Translations under genes and position numbers: made by a program
Shown here: in pieces, positions 33,828 to 46,300 of the stretch
Layout of the letters: each line of letters opens with the position of its first letter
How positions within the stretch are numbered: the stretch's first letter is position 1
Notes under the pieces: generated by a model
Seen by the model: the letters and a program-made list of their open reading frames with translations, nothing else
Told to the model about the DNA's origin: nothing
The model's database searches: none
Assembly (NCBI RefSeq): GCF_009389715.1
Contig: NW_024068536.1
Span: 62,001-126,000, forward strand
Reading direction: 5' to 3'
Source of the DNA: Phoenix dactylifera
Taxonomy: Eukaryota > Streptophyta > Magnoliopsida > Arecales > Arecaceae
DNA length: 64,000 nucleotides

Positions 33828-35033
33828 ACAATTCTAATTGATTCCTTATTTATTTCTGGCATATCTCATGTTTGTGTGCTGCAGTCAATGATAGAAATGT
33901 TCCTGGTAAAGCAGAGTTATTTCTCATTGCACTGAGCAATCCCTACTTGCTCTGGAAATTTTAAAGATTACAAATCATTTCTCACCAATAGAAAATAGGG
34001 ATGGCAACTGGGTCGGGTAGGTCAAAACTTTATCAACCTAAACCCAATCTATTCATTAAATGTGTCAAAAATCCAAATCTGAACTTGATTATTTTGTTAA
34101 ACAGCTAATGCAAACCAATCTATAACAGGTTAAATTAAGTTAAACGGATAAAACAAGTCAGGTATTGCCACTATCAGAAAATCTTTTATACATAGCCCTC
34201 GTCGCCATCAAGTGGATTATGTAGATGATAATGTTATTGTGGACGCCTGGAGATTTACCATATTACTTGGGTCTCATATTTTTACGATTTAATGTTCTGT
34301 TCGGAAGCTTCATCAGGTAGATCATAGCCTAGTGACAAGGCATTCCGAAATTTGATTGGGAGGAGGGGTATGGAGACTTGGGGCATGACGTGGGGATCCG
34401 GTGGAGGTTGGCCCCTCTCTCACTCTCTAAACCCGAATCAAGCATCAGCTTGGGGCCTGAATAACATGCTAAAGGGAAAGTCATTCATCCATGCTGCATT
34501 ATGGTCAATAGAATCATGGTTTACAATATTCTTTGAGTTATTAAAAAAAATTAAATTATTATTACTTTTCTCTTGGCCAAAATTATTCTCCATAAATGAT
34601 TGAATCTACAGCTATTCAATTATTCAGGACTAATTTAAGAAATATTTATACATCAAAAAGGTAAAATATTATATTTGCGAATTGAGGTTTGTCTCAAAGG
34701 TACAAAATTTGGGTGGTGCATTTCCAAAATTCTAAGACTTATGTAATTATAAGTTGGGTAGGTCTCCCTCGTTTTTCAAATTGCTCTGCATGCATCACCT
34801 AGTATTTAAACAATGCAAGAGTTATGCGACCATCTGTATATCATTTATCAATGATATGAATCTACAGTTATCCAATACTAAGCGTATTATAAAATAGGCT
34901 ATTGGACAAATAGCATAACATAATTTAAAGAAAGTAATGCATTGCCTACTTGGATCTACATATAGCTTTTTATAAGATTTCTTGGGGAAGAGATGTTTGT
35001 TGTTTACATTTGAAGGTTGGTGTGAAAAATCAT
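33828..35033. other. RBL 3' flank and AT-rich spacer
   Basis: Contains the RBL 3' untranslated region and AT-rich intergenic sequence. At 34325-34560 a stretch resembles a tRNA-derived SINE (see findings). No coding gene was recognised. Confidence 0.5.
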
Positions 35034-35605
35034 ATGAAGGTAGAAAGTAGATGTAAGAATAATTAGATGAACAACAAGGGGCTTATCGTTAACTCCTCAT
35101 TTCACCTCCCTCTAATCGCAGTTGTTGTTATCATTGTGAAGACCCATGCGGGTGTGTATTTTGTCCCACATTAATTATTCACTGAGCAAATCTTGAGTAC
35201 TTATAGAGGATCAAGAAATCTAAATAATATTGTAAAAATAATAAATGGAAAGAAAGAAGAACTTATCAGTTGAGGCGTAATTTCACTGTCCTTAAGAATA
35301 GATCGCGCCTCTCGGAGAATGAAGGTAGAAAGTAGATGTAAGAATAATTAGATGAACAACAAGGGGCTTATCGTTAACTCCTCATTTCACCTCTCTCTAT
35401 ATGCTAATTGCAGTTGTTGTTATCATTGTGAAGACCCATGCGGGTGTGTGTTTTGTCCCATATTAATTATTCACTGAGCAGATCTTGAGTACTTATAGAG
35501 GATCAAGAAACCTAAATAATGTTGTAAAAATAATGGATGGAAAGAATGAAGAACTTATCAGTTGAGGCGTGATTTTTCTGTCCTTAAGAATAGGTCGCGT
35601 CCTTC
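35034..35605 (+). repeat. 285-bp tandem duplication carrying a TRIM-like LTR core
   Basis: ATGAAGGTAGAAAGTAGATG starts at 35034 and its second copy at 35319; copies are about 95 percent alike by eye. Each includes GTGTGT(A/G)TTTTGTCCCA, TTATTCACTGAGC and TTGAGTACTTATAGAGGATC, which align with the LTR of the TRIM at 46631-47071 read on the minus strand. The unit is therefore probably old LTR-element sequence. Confidence 0.75.
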
Positions 35606-35639
35606 GGAGAATGAATCTCGGTGTAGTAGATAATGGCGG

Positions 35640-35953
35640 CCTATCTTTTAAGATACAACAACTAGATTATTCTAAGTGTACACTTGCTGATGCAGTGATT
35701 CTGTCGAACAGGACCGAACGGAGGAGAGTGTTCGTGGCCGTCAGATTAGGAATCCTATTGAGCGACCTCGATATGTCAAACGTCGAGCCCGCGGGAACGC
35801 CATATCCGTCCTCGCGGCCGGGATTCAATACCCCTTCGAACACCATATCCGTTCCTGGAGTTCGTAAATCAAGCAGGTTTCTCTCCTCCGCTTCTTGCCG
35901 CTCCGATCCATCGAGGGTTTTCTCCACCTGGCCTCGTTCTCGAGTCAACGAAG
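35640..35953 (+). other. Candidate first exon of the FRIGIDA-like gene
   Basis: A GC-richer island in AT-rich surroundings, ending in the good donor GAAG/GTATGG at 35953/35954. It could splice to the acceptor CTGCAG at 38743, just before the start codon at 38773. An open frame from ATG 35773 joins in phase with the main coding frame, so it may be a leader or an N-terminal extension. Confidence 0.4.
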
Positions 35954-36783
35954 GTATGGGCTTTCGCTTCTTTTCTAGACGACTTCGATCTACTTTTCTG
36001 AAATCAGGCTTCCTCTCGAGGCATTAATTTGCTTTTGAATCGCAACAAGTTACCCTAGTTTGCATTCTGTGGGAAGTTTCTCACTTCCTCCAATTTACAT
36101 AAAAAAAGGTCATCCTAGTTTACTGATTTTTGGCCCCACGAGCTCAACTCCATCTTTCTTTGATGAAATCTAGGACGGGAATCAGAGTTTTCTAGCGTTG
36201 TATACTATCATCGGATGAAATGATGCGCCGAGAAAAGATAAATCTTATTGCTTTATCTTCTGGGGTTTTTCTAGACGTGCGATTATTTGTGATATGGGCA
36301 CATGTTAAAATTGTTTTTTTTAAAAGAAATTCATTAGAATAGTAGCGTAGAGACGCGAATTTGTCTTCCTTTGCTTAAATATAATTTTTTAATCATAGAA
36401 GTGGCACGGAAAAGTGAAATTTTTATTTTCTGACTGAAAGCTATTTATTTATTTAGATCTTAGCAGGAGCATGAAAAGTGAATTTGTAGTTATTCGCCTG
36501 AATGCAATATTGACTTGCTTTTTGTTTTAGTTTTTCTATTTTAGTTGTGCATTTGGTAAATGACTTTGCAACCGGGGAAAAAGAAAGAATTTTATATCTC
36601 TGGATATGCAACTATTGTGTCTATAAACCACTTCTGATGTGTTTGGCAAAATGTAAGACCTAAATTCACGAATATCTTTTTGTCTTTGATACAATCTACA
36701 TTGTTATCTGAAGATTTTAGATAGTGTTCTGTGGAGAAGAGGGAGAATAGTTTTTCTGTTGAGGTTGGAGAATGCATGGATAT

Positions 36784-36817
36784 GAGTGTGTGTGTGTGTG
36801 CGTGTGAGTGAGTGAGT

Positions 36818-36860
<43 letters not shown>
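36784..36860. repeat. Compound TG/GAGT/AG microsatellite
   Basis: A TG run grades into GAGT repeats and then into an AG run of about 15 units. It lies in the probable leader intron of the FRIGIDA-like gene. Confidence 0.95.
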
Positions 36861-36863
<3 letters not shown>

Positions 36864-37335
36864 TTTATAAGCTAGTTGTCTTAGGTTTTTGTGTTGGGAT
36901 TTTGCCCAAATGGATTAATCTGGAGTTAGGAAAAACTGGATTTGATCTGAATTAGCTGTAGGTTTGGGATCTCCTCCCATATCCATGTCATTCCCTTTAT
37001 GAGTTGGCTTTAGAGATGCAAAGTGGCCGGCCATGTGCTAGCTCTTTGATAGTTGTGTTGGCTCCACTCTGAAGCTAGTGGACGGATATATTTATTTAGG
37101 TCAGGTTGATACTGATAAGCCAATTTAGGTTAACTCTAGGTTTATGGACTAAAGCTGAATCTTAAACTGTTCCCTGTTTTGCGTAGTAGATTGGGTCTCA
37201 GGTATTAAGTCCAATAATGTAAGAGCCATGTCTGATCTCATTTAAGAATGGGCCTAGCTTTGGGTTCCATACCATGGGTACAAGTTTGGGGTTTGGGTCA
37301 AGTCTATCTTGGTTCCAAGTTGGGCACTTGACCCA

Positions 37336-37783
37336 CTTGCAGCAGTTACTAAGTTATTCATTGACTGGTGGGAATTGCATAGTTTGGGCATTCTTATTTA
37401 TTCAAATTAAGATATAAGGAATTTTTACAACAAAAAAAAAAAAAAAACTGAATGAAGACTGTGGCATTTATCTTACAGCTCTGTGCAAAATATGAGACTT
37501 CCAGAAAGCTGATTTAGAAGAATCTAACTTTTAGGACCTGTGTTATATGCAAACAAGCCACTTGCAGCAGTTACTGATTTATTTTATTGACTGATGGGAA
37601 TTGCATAGATTGGACATCTTATTTATTCAAATCGAGATAGAAGGAATTTTGCAACATATCTTAAAAAAAATCTGAATGAAGACTGGACAGCTTTGTGCAA
37701 ATTCTCGGATTTCCCAGAAAGCTGATTTAGAAGAAAATTCTAATTCTAACTTTTAGGACCTGTGTTACATGAAAACAAGCTGT
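37336..37783. repeat. 225-bp tandem duplication
   Basis: CTTGCAGCAGTTACT starts at 37336 and at 37561, and the sequences that follow align through TTTTAGGACCTGTGTTA with modest divergence. The first copy has a 15-A run where the second has a shorter one. Confidence 0.85.
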
Positions 37784-38033
37784 TATACATTTACCTTTTC
37801 CTTTGATTATGGTTGGCTATTCATTGGTTATCCATTTTGGCTTAAACTTGGAATGAAGGAATGTTGATTCAGTTGATTCTTGTCGCTTGACAGCTCTTTC
37901 TCTGAACAAATTAGAGAAATAGCTGTGATATCATTTCATTTCCCTTCTCGTAAACATGAGACTAGTGTTCTGACTCCAATAGCGTTGTTATACCCCAAAT
38001 CTTGGGGTTCAGGAATGGTGGAATTGTTGCAAA

Positions 38034-38040
<7 letters not shown>

Positions 38041-38065
<25 letters not shown>

Positions 38066-38082
38066 GTTGGGGGGCTGCGCGG

Positions 38083-38120
<38 letters not shown>
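38041..38120. repeat. 25-T run followed by a 37-G run
   Basis: T occupies 38041-38065 and G occupies 38084-38120, separated by a short GC-rich bridge. Such long homopolymers are unstable and hard to sequence, so the lengths may not be real. Confidence 0.85.
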
Positions 38121-38121
<1 letters not shown>

Positions 38122-38772
38122 GCAAATAATGTTGTCGGTTCAACCAAGTCAAAACTTGTAGAGGGTGTTGAAAATTTGAGGTTTGAAAACAATTGTGTCT
38201 TTCACCATGAGTTTGCCTTATGGTCACTGAGCTGTGAGAAAATATCAGAAGGGTTGGTATTGTCTGCAAAAGACTAGAGCTTCCTCCGAAGTGAAGCTAA
38301 TAGTAAGTGCATAGTAGGCTTGGGAAGTAACTGACATGTCTATGGAGTTTGTTGGCTAAGGTTTTTTAGCATCTTTCTCACCAACCTAGCTCCACCTTCC
38401 CTTTCAAACAAAACAAAACAAAGCAAAATACAATCATAACATGAATATCAAATGCTATTCAATCAGCAGTGCTCTTAAATGACAACATCTTATCTGTTGG
38501 GCATAGTTTTAGATTCATTTAAAGTTAAATGATGTTTAACCAGAGATGCTATTGTAAACTTCTATGATATGTTTTGCGGTGGTTAGGAATTAGTTACTTT
38601 GTGTCTGATATTATGCCTCCTTTTATGCATCTGCATCATTTTTGTATGTTGTCTTAATCTGTTGGTGTGAAAATAATTGCTTGTGCAGTATTCGTTTATT
38701 TTTCCCCTTTTTTTGGCCTTACCATGTATGATCTGTCCTGCAGACCATTTAATTGATAACTGCAAAATAACC

Positions 38773-41450
38773 ATGGCAGAGACTGAAAAGCTCACTAAGG
38801 GTATTGAGTCAGCAACAGCTTTGCTGGAACAGCTTGGAAAAGCATTCGAGGAACTGGAATCCCTGAGAGAGTTGTTTTCGCAAAACAAGATCCAGTGGGA
38901 TGGCATCAAAGAATATTTTCACAACCTTGAGAGATCATTAAAGAATAAGAGTGATGAATTAGAAGAGAAACAAAGGTTGTTCGAGGAAAAGCAATCCAAG
39001 ACTCATGCATTGATTGCAGAAAGAGAGGCTGCTGTTGCCGCAAAAGAACAAGCTTCATCGAATAGCCTTCAGGGGCTGAGAGATATTGCTGTTTCTGCCA
39101 TAGTAGAGGCATGCCAGAAATACAAGGTGGCATCTCCTGAGACAGTTGACGTCAGGGGAAGCAAAGCAAAAAAGGTAAGCACGTCTCTCAATGATCCTAA
39201 TGCACCTCCTGCACCAGAGGAGAAAAATCCTGATAATGGATCAGGTGAATTAGCTGAAACTGTGATTAAGCTGTATCCTCAATTGAAGCAACTTTGCGAA
39301 CAGATGGATGCAAAAGGCCTTCTGAAATTTATTTCAGAAAATCGGAAAAATCTTGTCACCCTACGTGGGGAACTTTCTGCTGCATTGAAAAATGCAAATG
39401 AGCCAGCCCGTTTGGTGCTGGATTCCTTGGAGGGATTCTACCCTCTGGACCAATCTATTTTACAAGGGAATGAAGACAGTGCCCTACAGGGCCTGTGCAG
39501 AAGCTGTCTTGTATTGATGGAATCTGCAGCCCCTCTGTTGGGGATTGCTGAGCCAGGTGTCGATCACCCTGTTAGCTCTGAAATTAAGCAGCAGGCCAAG
39601 GCAGTTGCTGATGAATGGAAGCCCAAGTTGGCTGGTGTGGACATAGATGCTTCTAATGGATATTCATTGGAAGCACAAGCATTCCTACAGTTGCTTGCAA
39701 CATTTAGCATTGCACCAGAGTTTGATGAAGAAGAACTTTGCAAGCTCATCGTTGCTGTCTCTCGTTGCAGACAGGCACCTGAGCTTTGCTGCTCTCTTGG
39801 ATTAACACAAAAAATGCCAGGTTGGTATCCTACAAACTGACCATAAGGGTTCCAATGACTCAACCATTTCTTTAGTTGAGGGTGCCCACTAGATATGGGT
39901 TTAGAGGAGATCTAAGGATGGTTGGTTAGTGCAATCAAAGGTGAACTACAAAGAAGTTGAAACTACAAAGAAGTTGATCATCTAGTGAAATACACTATAA
40001 TCTATATTTTCTTGGTATGCTAATTATGGGAACCTTGTTTTTGTGCAGGTGTGGTCGAAGATTTGGTTAACAGAGGGAGACAGATTGATGCTGTTCATTT
40101 TGCACATGCTTTCCAGCTTACCGAGAGCTTTCCACCTGTGCCTTTGTTGCAGGCTTACTTAGAGGACCTGAACAATGCCAAAAATAATGGGAATGGTGAT
40201 GTGCAGGTGAGTACATCTGATATGTTTTTAAAATTTATGTGAATGTGTATTGTTCTTTAGAGAAGCTCAGGGACAAACCCTTGAGTCACCCTTGGTGGTA
40301 GATTTCGAAACCATCTGCATGCCCCTATAATGCAATTTTAATTAGTTTTGGTATACAACATTTTCTTTTAGGACTCATTTGGTTCGCGGGAAGAATTTTT
40401 CCTCACTGAAATGTTTTTTCTATGAAGATGATTCTTAGGAATATGATGTTTGGAAAAATGGTTTTGGGATGTTTAGTTGATCATGGGAAAGTGGCATATT
40501 TTAGAGTGGCTTATGTTTGGTTGAACATCTACTTTCTTGAAAAAGTTGTATGAAATACCTATTATACTCTTAATATATGGAAAGATCTTACCTATGCTTT
40601 TTGATAACGTAAAAATATTTTTGGGAAAAAAGGGACTCCAATTCTCAACCAATGAAAAAATAGCTTTCTTATGTCCTCTATGAATTTTTCTTTTACATAA
40701 AAGATAGAAATTTTATTTTCATGGGAATGCTACTTTTTCATCTCTCTTCTTTGAAAACTTGAACCAAATAAGAGGCATTTTTTATTTTTCCGTTGACCAC
40801 ACTCTCTCCCTTCTTTTTTTTTTGCGAAACAAACGAGTCCTTACTGTCACTTATCTTTTGTTCTGATCAACATACTTACCCAACTCTTTCAGAATAAACT
40901 TGCGCAGAAGGATCCCAATGCTCAGGAGCTTGGAGCACTAAAGGCAGTCATCAAGTGTATTGAAGAGTACAAGCTCCAAGAAGAGTACCCTATTGAACCT
41001 CTCCAGAAACGCATCGCTCAGCTCGAGAAAGCTAAAGATGATAAGAAGCGAATGGAGGAATCTGTCAAGCTCCAAACCAAAAAGCCTCGAGACACCGGGG
41101 GATATGCCCCTCGCAGGCCTGCTTTCGTTGCTGACCATAGGCAGCTCCTACCTACAGCTTTCGATGAGAGGCGACTGTATGCAGGTGCTGCAGAAAGGTA
41201 CCCTTACAATGCACCACCCACTGATGGGCAACCTGCATATGCTGCCTATGCTCAACCGGCGAATGCCAGAGTTCCATTTCATTACCCAGATGGGAGATTC
41301 CCTGCTGCTCCTTATGATGCTGCATCAAATTATTGGAGCTATACAGGCACTGGACTGCATTCTGCTCCAAACAGCTACGGTAATTATACGGGCTCTGGAA
41401 ACCCGTCTTATTCATCCAACTTTGGAGGCTATACAGGCAGCAGTTTGTAG
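38773..41450 (+). CDS. FRIGIDA-like protein (FRL4A-like)
   Basis: Three coding exons, 38773-39820, 40049-40206 and 40893-41450, encode 587 residues. The N-terminal 120 residues are a coiled coil (LERSLKNKSDELEEKQRLFE). The Frigida domain spans roughly 155-420, with blocks typical of plant FRL proteins: LYPQLKQLCEQMDAKGLLKF, ARLVLDSLEGFYPLDQS, GYSLEAQAFLQLLATFSIAP, ELCCSLGLTQKMPG and VVEDLVNRGRQIDAVHFAHA. The tail is Tyr/Pro/Gly-rich with RRPAFVADHRQLLP and GNYTGSGNPSYSSNFGGY and looks disordered. Family knowledge: FRIGIDA acts in a nuclear complex raising FLC transcription; FRL members of this subgroup are less well defined, so a flowering role here is inference. I chose ATG 38773 because family members start near such a Met-Ala-Glu segment; an upstream exon could extend it. 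Confidence 0.93.
40371..40840. mobile_element. Tourist-like MITE, 470 bp, copy 2, in FRL intron 2
   Basis: Ends are GGACTCATTTGGTTCGCG and, at the right, the complement of GGACTCGTTTGTTTCGC, with TTA duplicated on both sides (40368-40370 and 40841-40843). It has the same length as 24602-25071 and is inverted relative to it. It makes up about two thirds of the 686-bp second intron. Confidence 0.88.
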
Positions 41451-43368
41451 TCATCTCACCAATCTCATGTAATGTGAGCTTGAATGACTGTAGTTTGCCT
41501 TCGGCTACTAGGTGAGCATGTGAGAATTTGGAGGATGTATTTGAATTAAGGCGAGTGAGCAATGCTTTATTTAGATGGGTAACTCAAACTCATTTTAACT
41601 CCAGAATCCATTCTAGCATATTATCATGCTCGCTTGGTTACAGTTTATCACATTCTGTATTGTGTGTTAGTGTCTTGATCTGTGTGAACAATCAGATCGC
41701 TCTCTACAGGACTCTGTGCACTAAAAATATAAGACTGGGAAAAAATATGAGATGGAGCACGCAATCCCTACATCTTAAGAATACTATAAATTAGCATTTT
41801 AGCAAAATATGTTATCCCGAATAACCAAGGATAATCTGATTAGCAACTTCTCCCCATCATCAAACTTGTCGCCGTTTCAATTAGTGTGTGCGGTTATCTG
41901 TTGGTAACAAACGAGGGCATGTAGTGTGATGTATAAGCAATACTTGGATTGGAGATTTTGTGGCATTGCATGTCTTCCAAATCATCATGTGATATACTTG
42001 TGGGCGCATCCTAATAGAATTTTAGTATGATGTATGAGCAATACCTTGGTTGGAGCTTTCGTGGCATTGCATTGCATCAGTGGTCAAATTATCATGTTAG
42101 GGCTAAAATTGAATCGGATACTAGCATATCCGCATCTATATTTATTTTATTTGATGAATACATATATGGATATAGATGTTAGTCATATGCAAAAATTTAT
42201 ATTGTATTTATTTTAAATGGATATAGATATAAATCGGATACTAAAAGTATGGATATAAATACAGATATCAATTGGACAATTAAACTTTATGATCACATAA
42301 TCAAATATATTACTAAGTGAGTGATAAATTAAGTTAATAGCATGTTCATATGGTCATGTTTTCTTAAAAGTTTATGAGTGTTATATAAAATTCAATAGGA
42401 TTACAAATGGAATCAGATATTCGAATACATATCAGATAATTGTCTATCTATATTCATATCAATTTTTTTAATGGATATAAATACGGTAGATATTAGCTGG
42501 ATGCTCAAATTTTTATCTATATATAAATATATTTAGCTACATAAATGGATCCGAACGAATACTAACCAACCCACTCTTACCTACATTCTCACCTACATCA
42601 TGTGGTATACTTGCACCAGGTGCAGGTGGCAAAACATGTCTGGTATGTAAAATTAAAAATGAGCTCAACTTTGAGATGTTTGACTCTTGCTGTCGGTCCA
42701 ATCCCACTAAAAATTATGTACATCTAGATACTGACCATTTCAGTCGCTAGACAATAAATACGTTATTTTTTCCCTTTTATTTATATGATTTTATTTTATA
42801 TCTTTTAACTTAGTCTGTGAGATTAAAAAAATTTAAGCTACATGAAAATTTAACCACTTTTTAATCAATGCTCTAAGATTTGACCTCCGCTTCAGTCCAT
42901 GGTCCACAGTCCACAGTCCACTGTCCACACCCATTGACGATGTGTGGACAGCAAATCCAGTCGGCTTACACTCACACACACCCTGTTTCTATTGATTTTC
43001 TAAATCCAGGGGCTCCCTAATTCCCAGCCCGTCGAATTCACGTGGAAATAATCAAGCGGCCAATCATCCGCACAAAGGTCCTCACGTAATCATCTAAGCG
43101 AACTACCACATCCTCCTTCCATTCCCACCCCAGACGATCTCAACCGACCAAGTCCTACGATACCTTGTCCTAACGTATTCCTATGCGGCCTCCGGCACTA
43201 GGTTCTTCCTCTTCCCACCCAAATTGCCCCCAGATTTAAACCCCCAAACCCTGAGCCTGCGGTGCCGTGACCGCCTTTTGCGTCTCCCTCTTCTATTTGT
43301 CCCCGCCCGCCTCTCCCTGACTACCTCCCACCACAAACAGTTACAGGAAAAGAAAGAAGAGCGAAACA
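41451..43368. other. Spacer between FRL and ASADH genes
   Basis: It begins with the FRL 3' untranslated region. About 42090-42560 is a degenerate AT-rich repeat built from phrases such as GGATATAAATACGG and AATCGGATACTA. From 42890 three near-direct GTCCACAGTCCA copies and a GC shift mark the approach to the dehydrogenase promoter; its leader is pyrimidine-rich (43190-43330). No other gene is seen. Confidence 0.5.
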
Positions 43369-46300
43369 ATGCAGGCGACGGCTTCCGCTCACTGCCTCCA
43401 CCTCCTCTCCTCCTTCACCCCCGCTGCCTTCACCGCTGGGGGAAGCGCGTGTCGTCGCCGGAATGCCGCCGCCCCGGCCACCGTCCGCATGGCTCTCAGG
43501 GAGGACGGCCCCGCCCTGGCGGTGGTCGGCGTGACCGGCGCCGTTGGTCAGGAGTTCCTCCGGGTCCTATCCGACCGCGACTTCCCCTACCGGAACCTCC
43601 GCCTCCTGGCCAGCCGCCGCTCCGCCGGGCGGCGGATCGAATTCGAGGGCCGCGAGTACGTGGTGGAGGAGCTCCGGGAGGAGAGCTTCGCCGGGGTGGA
43701 CGTCGCGCTCTTCAGCGCCGGCGGGTCCGTCAGCAGGGAGATGGGCCCCGCCGCCGTGGAGCGCGGCGTTGTCGTGGTGGACAACAGCTCAGCGTTCCGG
43801 ATGGACCCCGGGGTGCCGCTCGTTATACCGGAGGTGAATCCGGACGCAATGACTCACATCCGGCTCGCCGGAAGGGCAAAAGGGGCGCTTATTGCCAACC
43901 CGAATTGCTCCACCATCATCTGTTTGATGGCTGCTACACCCCTCCATCGCCATGCCAAGGTACTCTGTTTTGTCTCAAAATTCCATTTGAGTCTCAATCT
44001 AATCTTGGTATCTTTCCCGGACATTGGCCATTGCTGTATGTGGTGTTCATGCTTGTTGTCTAGGTATTGGATTTCAGTATCTTTCTTCTTCGCTTAGGTG
44101 ATTATTTGGCTTCTCTTGATATATTTAGGGATAACCACAGCCAAAATTTACTGATTGAAAGATAAAATTGGACCTTTTTTAAAAAATGAAGTTTTTGTTC
44201 ATTATTGATTATGAGTTATTTATTTGAGAATACTATTAAACCAATAAGCTATTGTATTTGTTTAGAACAGACTCACATTTTCACATATAACACTCATATT
44301 TTACATGAACGTATATTGAGTGTACAGTATATAAACTAAAGTACAATGTAGAAATAAGTATACAAACAACAAATATATGCAATCCACTGACTGGCAACGC
44401 CTTAAAATCTGCAGTGGAATATGTATTGCCAGGTAATGTGCAAATAACTGTGTTCTGCCCATTGAGCAGCAGACAAGTTGCTTGATGGATTGAATGTAGA
44501 GTAGAGAAAGAGTGTGGATGGAAGTCGTATGGAGAGCAGAATCCATCTTACTATAATGATTCTGCTTATCAAAGGCCATACTAGCTGCTCAGAAAAGAGC
44601 CTGCTGAATTCTTAGATAAACCTTGCTGATTTGTCTGGTCTCTTTTCTTGATGGAAGTGTTGCTTAATATTGGCTACTGTCATGCAAAACTTCATTATTG
44701 AAATTACCACACCCTATGAGGTTGATGAGATGATCTGATCCACTTGGTGAATGTTTTAGTCAATCTCACACTGCTCTGTAGAAGCTATGGTTAGGGAATT
44801 AAGTAGAAATCCCATGTCCTGTTACAATCTTAGTTGAGCAAAAGTGAAAATTTTAAAATGAAGCAATGAATCTTCTAATAGGTGTTAAGCCAATAGGCAC
44901 ATTGCCGGTGCTCAAATCTTGCCTGACTATGTTTTGATGATTTGGAGGCATGAAGGGCGCATATCTGCTCGATCCATGGTGGTGGAAGACGGAACGCCAA
45001 CTGCCATGGAGAGTCGCGGATTTGCACACAGAGAAAAGAAAGGCCGGTCGCGGTGGCTATGTCTCAGCCTCCTTCGATGCTTAAGTCAGGCAGTGCTTTG
45101 GAATAACATAAAATAGTGAGAGAGTAAAAAGCATCAAAGTAGAGTAATCTTCTTGGATCGTTCGTCCTTAAGTGTCTGGCCTAAGGATTGATAAACTGGT
45201 ACTGGTAGGCATACCAGTTGGCGCCGGTACGGGTTCGGACAGGTACGAACCGGTACCGAACTGGTACCACGAGTTCGGCCTGGTTTACGCATCCAAAAGT
45301 CCAAAAAAAATGGAACCGATTTGGGCTGATACCGACTGGTACGGGCCGGTACCGATTTTTAACACCAAATCGGACCGGTCAGAGCCGGTATCGGTTCGGT
45401 ACATGCTGAACCGGTGGTACGGGTCGGTTCAGCATTTCTTGGTCTGGCCTGAAGTACTTGGCCTGGAGTGCTCGACAAGGGAGCGCTTTCTAGGAGCTCG
45501 ACATGGCTTTAGTTAGTGGACACGCATCTTAGTCTCTAGGGGCTCGTGTCTTGGACTCCAAGGATGCGTGGATTGGGAGTACAGACTAGGAGCTCGGCTT
45601 AGGAGATTGGCATGGCTCTGGTTGGATGTTGTGCGTCTTGGTCTCCAGGGCTAGCGTCCTGGTCTCCAAGGATGCACGAACTGGAAATACGAACTAGCAG
45701 CTCGACCTAGGAAATTGGCATGGCTTTGGTCAGAGGTTGCGCATTCTGATGTCAGGGGTCATGTCCTGATCTTGGAGGATGCGCAGACTGGGAGCTCGGC
45801 ATGGTTCTGGTCAGAGGTCGCACATCTCGGTCTTCAAGGGTTCACATCCTGGTCTCCGAGGATGCGCAGACTAGGAGCTCCGCATGGCTCTGATCGGCGG
45901 TCATGCATCCCGGTCTCCAGGAGCTCGCATCCTGATCTCTAAGGATGCGCAAACTAGGTACTCGGCATAGCTATAGTTGGCAGACGCGCATTCCGATCTC
46001 CAGGGCCTCACGTTTTGGTCTCCAAGGATGCGCGAACTGGCTCTGGTTGGCTGTCACGCGTTCCGGTTTCTAAGGACTCACATCCTGGTCTCAAAGGATA
46101 CGTGGACTATGAGCGTAAACTGGGACCTCGGCATGGCTCTGATCGACAGGCGTGTGTCCCAATCTCCTAGGACTTGTGTTCTGGTCTTCGAGGATGCATG
46201 GATTAGGAAGTGTCGACTGGGAGCTTTGCTTGACTCTAGTCGGCGGTTGCGCATTTCGGTTTCCAAGGACTTACATCCTGATCTCCAAGGATGCATGAAT

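Noticed and set aside
43224..44063. 279-codon plus-strand frame over ASD exon 1
   Set aside because: It is an out-of-frame shadow of the GC-rich first exon; the true frame encodes the dehydrogenase.
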